A stretch of 64,000 nucleotides of DNA, from assembly GCA_965233675.1 (NCBI GenBank), contig OZ247498.1, forward strand, positions 62,001 through 126,000, read 5' to 3'. The position numbers and the translations under genes are program-made. The notes beneath the pieces were generated by a model that worked only from the letters and a program-made list of their open reading frames with translations, was not told the DNA's origin and searched no databases. This document shows positions 52,243-60,613 of this stretch, in pieces; the stretch's first letter is position 1; each line of letters begins with the position of its first letter. Source of the stretch: SZUA-309 sp965233675. GTDB lineage: Bacteria; Pseudomonadota; Gammaproteobacteria; Pseudomonadales; Azotimanducaceae.

Positions 52243-53202
52243 ATGGCCACTGGACCCTGTCAGCTCATCGCCGATATCGGCGCCACCCACGCCCGGTTTG
52301 CGTTGTCCCGTGGTGGGGTACTCACAGGCGAGAAAACAACGCTGCCGACCAGAGACCAGACCCTGGCAATGGATCTGGTACGAACGGCGCTCGAGCAACT
52401 CGGCGTCGATGACGTGACCGCTGGATGTTTTGCCGTCGCAGGACCGGTCAATGATGGCGCCGTGGAGGTGACAAACGGCGGGCTGCGGTTTGAGACCGCG
52501 GCCTTGAGCGAGATGCTGAATGCCCCCGTGAAGCTCGTTAACGATTTCCATGCCCTGGCCATGGCCATACCCGGCCTGGAACGGCTGGCAGCTGTGGGTG
52601 GCGACGCGGCCCGAAGCGGCCAGCGGCAGGTGAAGGCGGTGCTGGGTCCCGGCAGTGGTCTGGGAATGAGCGTACTGCTGCCTGAGGCCCGGGGTGGATG
52701 GCAGGTGCTGTCTTCGGAGGGTGGTCATGCAGACCTGGCACCCGGTAATCCACTCGAGCAGGAACTGCTCACTGTGCTGCACAGCCGACACGAGGGTGTC
52801 TGCTGGGAAACCGTTCTTTCCGGTCCGGGTCTCGTCAATCTTTATGAGGCGGTCGCCGTCATGTGGGGAATGCCGGCGGAACCACGAACGCCGGAAGACA
52901 TCAGCCGGCTGGGTGTATCGGTGGAGGATCCGCTCTGTCATCAGACCCTGGAACTCTTTTTTGCGCTGCTCGGATCGGCGGCCGGTAACCTGGCGCTGAC
53001 GGTCTGTGCACAGGGTGGCGTGTACATCGGTGGGGGCATTGTGCCCGCACTGGCCGAGTTTGCTCGATCGAGTCCGCTGCGACGCCGGTTCGAAGAGCGG
53101 GTTGAGTTGACTGCCCTGGTGGCGGACATTCCGATCTTTCTGATTCTGGATGAAGATCCGGGTCTGAGGGGTGCGGCCGCCTGTTGCCAGGCACAGGCAT
53201 AA
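52243..53202 (+). CDS. glk: Glucokinase
   Basis: 319 residues, typical of the bacterial Glk family. LIADIGATHARFAL is the ATP-binding loop near the start; KLVNDFHALAMAIPGL carries the catalytic Asp, and LGPGSGLGMSVLLP and SSEGGHADLAP bind glucose; GGVYIGGGIVPAL closes the nucleotide site. It phosphorylates glucose with ATP to glucose 6-phosphate. It diverges from the split binding-protein gene (76-bp spacer), with no obvious functional tie. Confidence 0.93.
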   Translation: MATGPCQLIADIGATHARFALSRGGVLTGEKTTLPTRDQTLAMDLVRTALEQLGVDDVTAGCFAVAGPVNDGAVEVTNGGLRFETAALSEMLNAPVKLVNDFHALAMAIPGLERLAAVGGDAARSGQRQVKAVLGPGSGLGMSVLLPEARGGWQVLSSEGGHADLAPGNPLEQELLTVLHSRHEGVCWETVLSGPGLVNLYEAVAVMWGMPAEPRTPEDISRLGVSVEDPLCHQTLELFFALLGSAAGNLALTVCAQGGVYIGGGIVPALAEFARSSPLRRRFEERVELTALVADIPIFLILDEDPGLRGAAACCQAQA

Positions 53203-53225
53203 GCCGGGAATTACGGTGCACGAAC

Positions 53226-53267
53226 CGGGAATCAGGCTGATCGGGAATCAGGCTGATCGGGAATCAG
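53226..53267. repeat. 16-bp tandem duplication before the AIM24 gene
   Basis: CGGGAATCAGGCTGAT occurs at 53226-53241 and 53242-53257, with a third partial copy to 53267. It ends 13 bp before the AIM24 start and contains no gene. Confidence 0.9.
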
Positions 53268-53280
53268 AGGAGAAATTCGA

Positions 53281-54015
53281 ATGGCGGATGATCTGAGCTA
53301 TACGATTCAAGGCGAATCCATGCAGTTTGTGGATGTGGCCCTCGATCCGGGTGAAACGGTGATCGCCGAAGCCGGCATGATGATGTATCTCACCGATGGC
53401 GTGGATTTCACCACCCGGTTCGGCGACGGTTCGGATACCGGTGTGATGGGCAAGCTCTGGGGTGCGGCCAAACGCATGGTGACCAGCGAGAGCCTGTTCC
53501 TCACGCACTTCACCAACGACGGCAGCGATGAGGCCCACGTGGCCTTTGCCGGACCTTATCCGGGCCAGATCGTTCCTGTCGATCTCTCCGGGATCAAGGG
53601 GGAGTTGCTCTGTCAACGGGACGCATTTCTCTGCGCAGCACTGGGCACTGAAATTTCGATCGCTTTCACCAGGCGCCTGGGCGCCGGTTTTTTCGGTGGC
53701 GAAGGCTTCGTGCTGCAGCAGCTCAAAGGGGATGGTCATGCGTTTCTTCATGCGGGCGGAACGATCGTTGAGCATCAGCTGGAAGGTCAGAAGGTTCGGG
53801 TCGATACGGGATGCCTGGTGGCCTTCGAGTCAGGTATCGAATATGACGTCCAGCTCACCGGCGGGCTCAAGTCCATGATGTTCGGTGGCGAAGGGATGTT
53901 TCTGACCACGCTGGAAGGACATGGCCGGGTCTGGCTGCAGTCGCTGCCCTTCGCCCGCCTGGCCGATCGCGTTCTGGTGAATGCGGTTCATCTGAAACGG
54001 GATGGCCAGGGCTGA
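53281..54015 (+). CDS. AIM24/TIGR00266 family protein
   Basis: 244 residues from ATG 53281 with GAGGAG upstream. The family layout is visible: YTIQGESMQFVDVALDPGET, then MMMYLTDGVDF near the start, LFLTHFTNDGSDEAHVAFAG and the C-terminal FRLADRVLVNAV-like ending. It folds as a beta-prism. No enzymatic role is established; bacterial members are often called TIGR00266. It converges on the serine hydrolase with a stable hairpin between. Confidence 0.88.
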   Translation: MADDLSYTIQGESMQFVDVALDPGETVIAEAGMMMYLTDGVDFTTRFGDGSDTGVMGKLWGAAKRMVTSESLFLTHFTNDGSDEAHVAFAGPYPGQIVPVDLSGIKGELLCQRDAFLCAALGTEISIAFTRRLGAGFFGGEGFVLQQLKGDGHAFLHAGGTIVEHQLEGQKVRVDTGCLVAFESGIEYDVQLTGGLKSMMFGGEGMFLTTLEGHGRVWLQSLPFARLADRVLVNAVHLKRDGQG

Positions 54016-54033
54016 GCGCCAGGCGTCTGGCGC
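54016..54033. terminator. Hairpin between convergent genes
   Basis: GCGCCAG (54016-54022) pairs with CTGGCGC (54027-54033) around GCGT, directly after the AIM24 stop. It may serve both convergent genes, but it lacks a T tract. Confidence 0.55.
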
Positions 54034-54037
54034 CTGG

Positions 54038-55471
54038 TTAATCCTCCCCGAAGGCCCGTATGACGTCAGCAGCGAATCGCGGCTGATCGAAGCGATGCCC
54101 CAGTGGATCCACACCGGTACGGACGACGACCATGTTCCGTGCTGGAATGAGGGTGGCGTGCTGGCCTTTGTTTCCCGCGGTGGAGTAGGTGCCGGGTGGC
54201 AGGCCATGCAGTCCATCGTAGAGCCAGAACTGGGCGCCGTAACCCTGCCCATCCGGCTGACGTTTAAATGCGGGCGCAGGCTCGGCAACGAACGCCGCCC
54301 ACCCTGACGGCATGATCCGCTCTCCCTGCCAGATGCCGTCCTGGAGGTAGAGCAGGCCGAACCGGGCCAGATCTCTGGCGGTCGTGTAGACCTGGCTGGA
54401 GCCGATGAAGTTGCCGGCGTGATCGGTTTCCATCCAGGTGTGGTTCATGCCGATCCGCTGCAGCAGTCTGTCGTATGGAAAACGCAGGTAATCCAGTTCG
54501 TTCCCGAGCGCCTGCTTCAGGCCGAGCAGAAGCAGCAGGGTGTCATTGTTCGCATATTTCCAGCGTTCGCCCGGTTCTGCTTCCAACGGGGTGGTGGCCG
54601 CGGCGCTCCGGGCGTCCTGGCCTGCGAAATAGACGGCGTAGGTGTTGTTGCCGCCACTTTTCAGACCACTCGACATCCACAGCAGATCCTGCCAGGTGAT
54701 CCGGCCCCGGTGGTCCCCCGGACCACGCCAGGCTGCCAGGCCCACCGGTGCCTCGATTTCCAGCAACCCATCCGCCGCCGCAATCCCGATCAGAGTCGCG
54801 CTGATGCTCTTGGCGGTAGACCAGGTGCGATACCCTCGAGTCGGCCCGAATCCCTGCCGATAGCGTTCGGCGAGCACTTTCCCATCTCTGAGGATGATCA
54901 CCCCGGCAGTCAGGGTCTCATCGCCATAGGTCCGGGCATCGAAGGCGGCATCCAGCAGTGCCTGTTGGCCACGACTGAGCGACGTTTTCAGCGGTTCGGG
55001 GTCAGGGAACAGATCGTCCTGATCGCCGGCGCTGCGATCGATGCGGATGTTCGGCAGAAACGGGATCTCTGATGCCGACCAGTCCGGGGGCAGCACGGTG
55101 CAGCCCAGGGATGCCCGATGCACGGCGGTAACCTGACGACCCGTACCGTCCCCCGCGCGAACCAGACCGCTCACTGGGTCGATAACAGGTGCGGGTAGCG
55201 CCAAGGTGGTGGTGTCGGCCAGTTCCACGCTCAGAATGTCCTCGAGGGAGCGACCCATGATGAAGTGGGCTGAACAGGTGAACAGTGCTCTGAAGCCGGC
55301 CGCGATGTACGGGGCGTCATAGTCGGCCACGCCGGCGGGAAGCTGGTAAGCGCTCACAGGCCGTTCGGCGGCGATGCCGGGCACGAGTGTGAGCAGGCTT
55401 GTCACAAGCAGGAGCGTGGTGCGGCAGGCGGCCTTCAGATTCTGCCTGCCGGATCTCTGCATCATGCGCAT
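54038..55471 (-). CDS. Serine hydrolase of the beta-lactamase (class C) family
   Basis: 477 residues with a signal peptide (about 1-36), so periplasmic. The catalytic motifs are STAKS (S-x-x-K, near residue 218) and YANND (Y-x-N), with a C-terminal GNKGQH triad replacing KTG. This is the EstB/penicillin-binding-like branch that acts on esters or peptides rather than a resistance enzyme. An N-terminal insertion of about 150 residues precedes the domain. It lies one base after the crotonase stop, so it is probably cotranscribed. Confidence 0.85.
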   Translation of the reverse strand: MRMMQRSGRQNLKAACRTTLLLVTSLLTLVPGIAAERPVSAYQLPAGVADYDAPYIAAGFRALFTCSAHFIMGRSLEDILSVELADTTTLALPAPVIDPVSGLVRAGDGTGRQVTAVHRASLGCTVLPPDWSASEIPFLPNIRIDRSAGDQDDLFPDPEPLKTSLSRGQQALLDAAFDARTYGDETLTAGVIILRDGKVLAERYRQGFGPTRGYRTWSTAKSISATLIGIAAADGLLEIEAPVGLAAWRGPGDHRGRITWQDLLWMSSGLKSGGNNTYAVYFAGQDARSAAATTPLEAEPGERWKYANNDTLLLLLGLKQALGNELDYLRFPYDRLLQRIGMNHTWMETDHAGNFIGSSQVYTTARDLARFGLLYLQDGIWQGERIMPSGWAAFVAEPAPAFKRQPDGQGYGAQFWLYDGLHGLPPGTYSTAGNKGQHATLIPARNMVVVRTGVDPLGHRFDQPRFAADVIRAFGED

Positions 55472-55472
55472 G

Positions 55473-56252
55473 TCAGTGCTCCTGCTGGGCGCGGCCCCGA
55501 TTCTGGATGTCTGCCCGTCGCTCGGCGACTTTTTCGGCGCGCACCTCCCGCTGGCTGTGAGCGCGACTGGCCTTCTGTTCGATACCCAGGCCCTCGGTCA
55601 GCGTGGTGCCCCAGCCTTCATCCATGATTCTCAGGATCTCGCCGCGGGTGACGGGTTCGGTGCTGATGATGTCCCGGGCGAGGGACCAGGCATGCGGCAG
55701 CAAGTCCTCGGCAGGCACGACCCGATTGACGAGTCCCCAGGCTTCGGCTGTCTCCGCATCCAGGAAGTTACCCGTCAGCGACAGTTCCTTGGCCCGGTTG
55801 ATGCCGATCAGCCGCGGCAGCCGTTGAGAAAGCCCCCAGCCGGGCACCACACCCACCCTGGCGTGTGTGTCGGCGAACTTCGCATCCGGTGAGGCGATGA
55901 GGAAGTCGCACATGAGGGCGAGTTCGAAACCACCGGTGATGGCGAATCCGTTGATGGCGCCGATCACCGGCTGGGGCAGCCGGTCCATCGCTTCACTCAG
56001 ATCCAGACTCGTGGTCGTGCTGGCCGCGTCCACTTCGCCCCCGAGTTCCTTGAGGTCCAGCCCGACCGTGAAGGCGCGGCCCGCGCCGGTGAGGATGATC
56101 ACCTGAGTATCCCGGTCTTCTGCCAGCGCTTCGAGCGTGCGGGTGATCGCCCCACGCAACGCGCTTGAGAGCGCGTTCAGCGCATCCGGTCGGTTGAGTG
56201 TGACCAGGCACACGCCTTCCTGCTTTTCAGTCAACACCAGTGGTTCGCTCAT
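55473..56252 (-). CDS. Enoyl-CoA hydratase/isomerase (crotonase) family protein
   Basis: 259 residues. The oxyanion-hole stretch AINGFAITGGFELALMCDFL has the first catalytic Glu. In the second site, FADTHARVGVVPGWGLSQRL has His where hydratases carry the second Glu (usual pattern PEILLG), so classic hydratase activity is uncertain and an isomerase or other crotonase reaction is possible. It acts on acyl-CoA thioesters in the cytosol. The product joins the acyl-CoA genes spread over this window. Confidence 0.85.
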   Translation of the reverse strand: MSEPLVLTEKQEGVCLVTLNRPDALNALSSALRGAITRTLEALAEDRDTQVIILTGAGRAFTVGLDLKELGGEVDAASTTTSLDLSEAMDRLPQPVIGAINGFAITGGFELALMCDFLIASPDAKFADTHARVGVVPGWGLSQRLPRLIGINRAKELSLTGNFLDAETAEAWGLVNRVVPAEDLLPHAWSLARDIISTEPVTRGEILRIMDEGWGTTLTEGLGIEQKASRAHSQREVRAEKVAERRADIQNRGRAQQEH

Positions 56253-56419
56253 CGAGGGCCTCTGCGGAATGTGGATTGCCGCACTTTACCATCGACCCGA
56301 CCGGCGTCTGCTGGTTTCGGCAAGCGAGCTGACGGCTTTGCCTCGCGTGGCCGGAGTGGCGTATGATGGAGGGCCCCGGAAGGCGACTTCAACCGATCGA
56401 CCCTGGAGGTCACGATCCC

Positions 56420-57392
56420 GTGTACGGGCGCATGCAGTTTGCAGATTTTGTCGTTAGCTGGGCACTACAGGCCCTTTCCCGGAGCCTGCAGAAAGTCAGT
56501 GATGCCAGTCGTCCGGAAATGGGCGACCTCGGTTCTCCTGCTCGCCTGAAACCCAGTGATCTCAAGGCCCTCAGCCAGACGGCGGAGCGGATATTCTCCC
56601 TGTGGCAGATGATGCAGTGGTCTGTGGGGAAGGTGGAGTTCAAACGCGCCCAGGCGGATCTGAAACAGATTGTCGAACTGACGACCGGGGATCGGATTCC
56701 GGAACGGCTGGCGGCGGAAAAACTGCTGGAACGTGCAGAAGGCAAGGAAGTGCGGCTGCTCGAGGAGATCTGCAAAGCGGTCACCGACGGAGATAGTCAG
56801 AGTCCGCTGATCCGGGACAGGCTGGGCGAACTGCTCCAGGCAGGCAGAGTCCATCCGCTGGCGGGAATACGCGTTGCTGCGACAGGTCGAGGAAGAGGCG
56901 CTGGTGGCACATGGCATGCTGCGGGCGTTCGAAAAGGCCGTCGATCTGACTGGGCGGCTGAACGCAGTCAGTGCGGAATCCGGCGCCGTGGCCAGTGCCA
57001 AACGCCTGCGCCGTACCGGTCGCTGGGTTCAGCACACCGTGAATCACCTTGAACTTCTGCGGCCGGCGTTGTCTGAAACTGGCAGGACCCGACGCTGGCA
57101 TCTGACCCGCCTCGCGGCAAAGCTCGATGAGCAGTGGGCCGTGGAGCGGCTGGCCAGAACCACGGTGGTCATGGCGCTGCGGCCGAAAGCGTCGGCAAGG
57201 CTGGGCAAACTGATCAACCAGCAGCGGAAGCGACTGGAAACCCAGCGGCGCAAGTTGAGTCTGGGCGCCTTCGCGGGTGGGCCTCGGGCTTACCGGAAAG
57301 AGGTGGTCGAGGCGGTGACGGAACTTCGTCTGGAGCAGGTCACGCTGTTGCCGCTCGAGCCTGGCATCAGAACGGGAAACGAGATCGTATGA
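56420..57392 (+). pseudogene. CHAD-like alpha-helical protein gene, frameshifted
   Basis: From GTG 56420 (GGAGG at 56405-56409) the frame reads to ELLQAG, then loses sense; the other half (from about 56847) reads RWREYALLRQVEEEALVAHG. The junction is CAGGCAGGCAG (56837-56847), a 4-bp CAGG duplication. Removing four bases restores 322 residues. The restored C-terminal half (RLRRTGRWVQHTVNHLELLR) is Arg/His-rich and helical like CHAD domains that bind polyphosphate, a moderate match. Its stop overlaps the next start region. The indel may be a true mutation or sequence error. Confidence 0.6.
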
Positions 57393-57418
57393 TCAGAGAT
57401 CTATCGAGAGGAGATCGG

Positions 57419-58012
57419 GTGAGCGCATTCAGAAACCTACTTGTTGGCGTATTTTCGCTCGGGGGCATTCTATTCAGTTCGGGTGCTGCCTGGGCGAGTG
57501 AGTACTCGGAATCCTGGGGGCCGGCGATTGGCAGCACGGTGCCCGTTCTGGAAGCGCCGGATCAGACCGGAACCACGCGCACGCTGGATGATCTCGCCGG
57601 TGAGCAGGGCCTGCTGCTGTTTCTCAACCGATCTGCCGACTGGTGACCCTTCTGCCAACGCCAGTTGGTCCAACTGGCAAGCTGGAAGGAAAAATTCGCC
57701 GCTCTCGACGTGAATGTGGCGGGAATGACCTACGATGATCAGAGCGTCCTGGCGAAGTTCCACGACGACAATGATCTGGGTTATCCGCTGCTGCAGGATG
57801 TGGACGTGAAGCACGTGGATGCCTACGGAATCCGGAATATGAGCTATGAGCCCGGCGACAGCGGCTATGGCATTCCTGAGCCGGGCATCCTGTATATCGG
57901 GCCGGATGGGGTGGTCCGGGCGAAATTTGCGGTGCCCGGCTACCGGACTCGACCGCCGCTCGAGGAGATCTATCAGGTGGTCGAAACTGCGATCGGCGAC
58001 CAGGGCATGTAG
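57419..58012 (+). CDS. Probable selenocysteine-containing redoxin (Sec at codon 76)
   Basis: GTG 57419 follows GAGGAG and starts a signal peptide (LFSSGAAWAS), so the product is periplasmic, 197 residues if TGA 57644-57646 is read as selenocysteine. The residues around it read FLNRSADW-Sec-PFCQRQL, exactly where thioredoxin-like AhpC/TSA redoxins carry CxxC (usually SADWCPFC). The same frame stays open to 58012 with normal redoxin sequence (GMTYDDQSVLAKFHDDNDLG, YPLLQDVDVKHVDAYGI, PGILYIGPDGVVRAKF). A SECIS-like hairpin follows the TGA (57660-57678). It likely reduces peroxides or disulfides. A nonsense mutation is the alternative. Confidence 0.88.
57660..57678 (+). promoter_or_regulatory. 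Bacterial SECIS-like hairpin after the in-frame UGA
   Basis: Stem GCCAGTT (57660-57666) pairs perfectly with AACTGGC (57672-57678); the loop is GGTCC. The loop starts 20 bases after the TGA, within the distance known for bacterial SECIS elements, and begins with G residues as SelB recognition requires. A weaker lower stem (CTTC with GAAG and GC with GC) may extend it. Confidence 0.8.
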
Positions 58013-58068
58013 CCCGGGCCGATCGCGGCCGCCACACCCGGACGGTCGTTTCCCGAAGGACAGTCGAC

Positions 58069-58107
58069 TGGTCAGGTGCGATGGTCAGGTGCGATGGTCA
58101 GGCGAGA
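58069..58107. repeat. 13-bp tandem repeat
   Basis: TGGTCAGGTGCGA occurs at 58069-58081 and 58082-58094, followed by a variant copy TGGTCAGGCGAGA at 58095-58107. It lies in the gap between the redoxin and the TRAP-associated TatT gene. Confidence 0.9.
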
Positions 58108-58196
58108 TAGGCCGTAGCTGCGGTTGAATAACACGGCTAGCCCCGTTTAAATGCGCCTCGCATGGCTTCCGGCCGCGAACGACTGACTCAGTGGTA

Positions 58197-59123
58197 ATGA
58201 CTATCTCGATCCCGACTGTTCTGACAAATCCCTCCGGAATCGTGAGAATCCGGCGCCTGCGCCCGGCCGTACCCTGGATCTTCCGGTCCCTCATGATGAC
58301 GGCCCTTATCGGGTTGTCGGGCTGCATGTCGCTGGTGTCCTCCTTCACCTCCGGCTTTGCGGAAGACCTGGGCAATGCGATTCTGGACAATCCGGACGTG
58401 GCGATGGTGCAGGAAGGTGCCCCGGCTTATCTGTTGCTGATGGATGCGCTGGTCACTCAGAGTCCGGACAATGCCGATCTGCTGCTGCAATCCTCCCGCC
58501 TCACATCGGCGTATGCCGCTGCGTTCGTGAACGACCCTGAGCGGGCGAAGCTCATGGCGGAGAAAGCCCTCGTGGACATGCAGCGTTCCGTCTGCCTCAG
58601 CATCAGAGACGGCTGCGAGCTACGCACACGCCCTTTTGAGGCATACGAATCCTGGGTGGACGCCAGAAAACTGGCGGAAGTGCCCGAACTCTATCAACTG
58701 GGCACGGTATGGGCCGGCTGGATACAGGCCAACAGTGACGATTTTGCCGCCATTGCCGAGCTGGGCCGGGTGAAAGCGCTGATGCTGCGGGTAGCAGAGC
58801 TGGATGAGGAATATGATTACGGCGGTCCGCACCTCTATCTCGGCGTATTCGAAACCCTGCTGCCGCCCTCCCTTGGCGGTCGGCCTGAAATCGGCCGGGC
58901 TCATTTTGAGAAGGCCATCGATATCTCCGAAGGCCGCTACCTGATGACCAAGGTGATGTATGCCGATCAGTACGCCCGACTGCTGTTCGACCGCGACCTG
59001 CACGACAGACTGCTGAACGAAGTGATGGCCTCCGATCCCCGGGAGCCTGGCCTGACCCTGATCAACACCGTCGCCCAGCGGCGCGCCCAAGAATTACTGG
59101 ACACTGCCGATGCCTATTTCTAG
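58197..59123 (+). CDS. TRAP-transporter-associated TatT family lipoprotein
   Basis: 308 residues from ATG 58197 (GTG 58191 also possible). The signal has a basic region RRLRPAVPWIFRSLM and lipobox IGLSGC. The rest is an all-helical TPR-like superhelix with LLMDALVTQSPDNADLLLQS and the family ending QRRAQELLDTADAYF, typical of TatT, a trimeric periplasmic partner of some TRAP transporters. Its end overlaps the DctP start by 14 bp. Confidence 0.85.
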   Translation: MTISIPTVLTNPSGIVRIRRLRPAVPWIFRSLMMTALIGLSGCMSLVSSFTSGFAEDLGNAILDNPDVAMVQEGAPAYLLLMDALVTQSPDNADLLLQSSRLTSAYAAAFVNDPERAKLMAEKALVDMQRSVCLSIRDGCELRTRPFEAYESWVDARKLAEVPELYQLGTVWAGWIQANSDDFAAIAELGRVKALMLRVAELDEEYDYGGPHLYLGVFETLLPPSLGGRPEIGRAHFEKAIDISEGRYLMTKVMYADQYARLLFDRDLHDRLLNEVMASDPREPGLTLINTVAQRRAQELLDTADAYF

Positions 59124-60159
59124 CTTGCCCCCGTTCTCTTCCAGCAAACGCCGATCAGGCCGGTTCGGCCGTCGACTGGGCCTGGTTTTCACCCTGCTGC
59201 TGCTCAGCGGTCAGGCCGCTGCCGTGACCTTCAAGGTGGCGACCGTTTCGCCGGACGGGTCCATGTGGATGAAGCAGCTTCGGGCCGGTGCTGCCGAAAT
59301 TGCGGAGCGCACCGATGGTCGGGTGAACTTCAAAATCTATCCCGGCGGCGTGATGGGAGATGACAAGGCCGTGTTGCGGAAGATCCGTTCCGGGCAGCTG
59401 CATGGCGCGGTCCTGACCGCCGGTGGGCTCAATCAGATCTATCCGGATATCGAGCTTTATGGACTGCCCATGGTCTTCAACGACACTGCCGAGGTCGACC
59501 ATGTTCGCAGTCGTCTGGACGAGACGCTCCTCGCCGGCCTCGCGGAAAAAGGCTATGTGGGGTTCGGTATCGCTGAAGTGGGCTTCGCCTATGCCATGTC
59601 CAAAGTGAATGTTTCCACGTTCGAGGAAGTGCGTGCCCAGAAGGTCTGGATTCCGGATGGTGATCCGAGTGCCGAACTCGCCGTCCGCACCTTCGACATT
59701 TCGCCGATCCCGCTCTCCATCGCCGATGTGCTCGGAGGTCTGCAGACGGGCCTGATCAACACGGTCGCAGTACCGCCGGTAGGCGCGATTGCCTTGCAGT
59801 GGCACACGCAATTGAAGCACGTATTCGATCTGCCGCTGCTGTACGTGTACGGGTTGCTGGCAGTACGTGATCGTCAGTTCGATCGCCTCGAGGAAGCGGA
59901 CCAGATGGTTGTCCGGGAGGTGATGGGGGATGTGGTGCGCAAGGTGAACACACAGAATCGCATTGATCACCAGCGCGCCGTGGAAGTTCTCAGCATGCAG
60001 GGGTTGAATTTCATTGAGCCGATCCCGGCGGAGCGGGCACGCTGGATCAGCCTCGCAGACCGGGCTTCCGCAGAGATGATTTCTCAAGGCATCCTGTCCG
60101 CAGATCTGGTAGAAAAGCTCAACGGCATTCTTGTCGAGTACCGGGATTCTCTTGACTGA
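59110..60159 (+). CDS. TRAP transporter substrate-binding protein (DctP family)
   Basis: 349 residues with a signal peptide ending near residue 37. FKVATVSPDGSMWMKQLRAG and GRVNFKIYPGGVMGDDKAVL are the N-terminal DctP-family signature; the conserved Arg-type ligand region is IRSGQLHGAVLTAGGLNQIY. It binds an organic acid or similar ligand in the periplasm and delivers it to DctQM. Ligand unknown. It overlaps both its neighbours (TatT and DctQ), showing tight coupling. Confidence 0.92.
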   Translation: MPISSLPPFSSSKRRSGRFGRRLGLVFTLLLLSGQAAAVTFKVATVSPDGSMWMKQLRAGAAEIAERTDGRVNFKIYPGGVMGDDKAVLRKIRSGQLHGAVLTAGGLNQIYPDIELYGLPMVFNDTAEVDHVRSRLDETLLAGLAEKGYVGFGIAEVGFAYAMSKVNVSTFEEVRAQKVWIPDGDPSAELAVRTFDISPIPLSIADVLGGLQTGLINTVAVPPVGAIALQWHTQLKHVFDLPLLYVYGLLAVRDRQFDRLEEADQMVVREVMGDVVRKVNTQNRIDHQRAVEVLSMQGLNFIEPIPAERARWISLADRASAEMISQGILSADLVEKLNGILVEYRDSLD

Positions 60160-60613
60160 TCGATTGCTCGCGGGAATCCGCTTCGTCGAAAGCGGCCTTC
60201 TCGTCGTTCTGCTCAGCAGCATGATTCTGCTGGCCGCCTATCAGGTGATTGCACGCAATTTCTTCGATACCGGCATTCTCTGGGGCGATGCCCTGGTTCG
60301 AGTGCTGGTGCTCTGGGTGACCTTTATCGGTGCCACCATCGCCTCCCGCAATGATGAACATATCCGCATCGACCTGCTGACCCGGTTTACCGATGCGCGT
60401 TCCACGGTGTGGCTCGATCGCTTCCGGTCGCTGTTCACCGCGTTTATCGCGGGTGTGTTTGCCTGGTACAGCTATGAATTCGTCCGGCTCGACTATGAGG
60501 ATGGCATCATGGCCTTTGCCTCGGTACCGGCATGGGTCTGCGAGCTGGCGATGCCGGTGGGGGGCGGACTCATCTGTCTGCGCTATCTCATCCGCACACT
60601 GACTATCCGATGA
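60152..60613 (+). CDS. TRAP transporter small permease (DctQ)
   Basis: 153 residues from TTG 60152, which overlaps the DctP stop by 8 bp; TTG 60131 would be seven codons longer. Four hydrophobic helices, with LLAAYQVIARNFFDTGILWG and LWVTFIGATIASRNDEHIRI typical of DctQ. It forms the small membrane subunit beside DctM. Stop overlaps the DctM start (ATGA). Confidence 0.9.
   Translation: MTDRLLAGIRFVESGLLVVLLSSMILLAAYQVIARNFFDTGILWGDALVRVLVLWVTFIGATIASRNDEHIRIDLLTRFTDARSTVWLDRFRSLFTAFIAGVFAWYSYEFVRLDYEDGIMAFASVPAWVCELAMPVGGGLICLRYLIRTLTIR

Noticed and set aside
57644..57646. TGA as a simple nonsense mutation
   Set aside because: It falls exactly on the catalytic Cys position, the downstream frame is fully conserved and a SECIS-like hairpin follows; still listed as an alternative.
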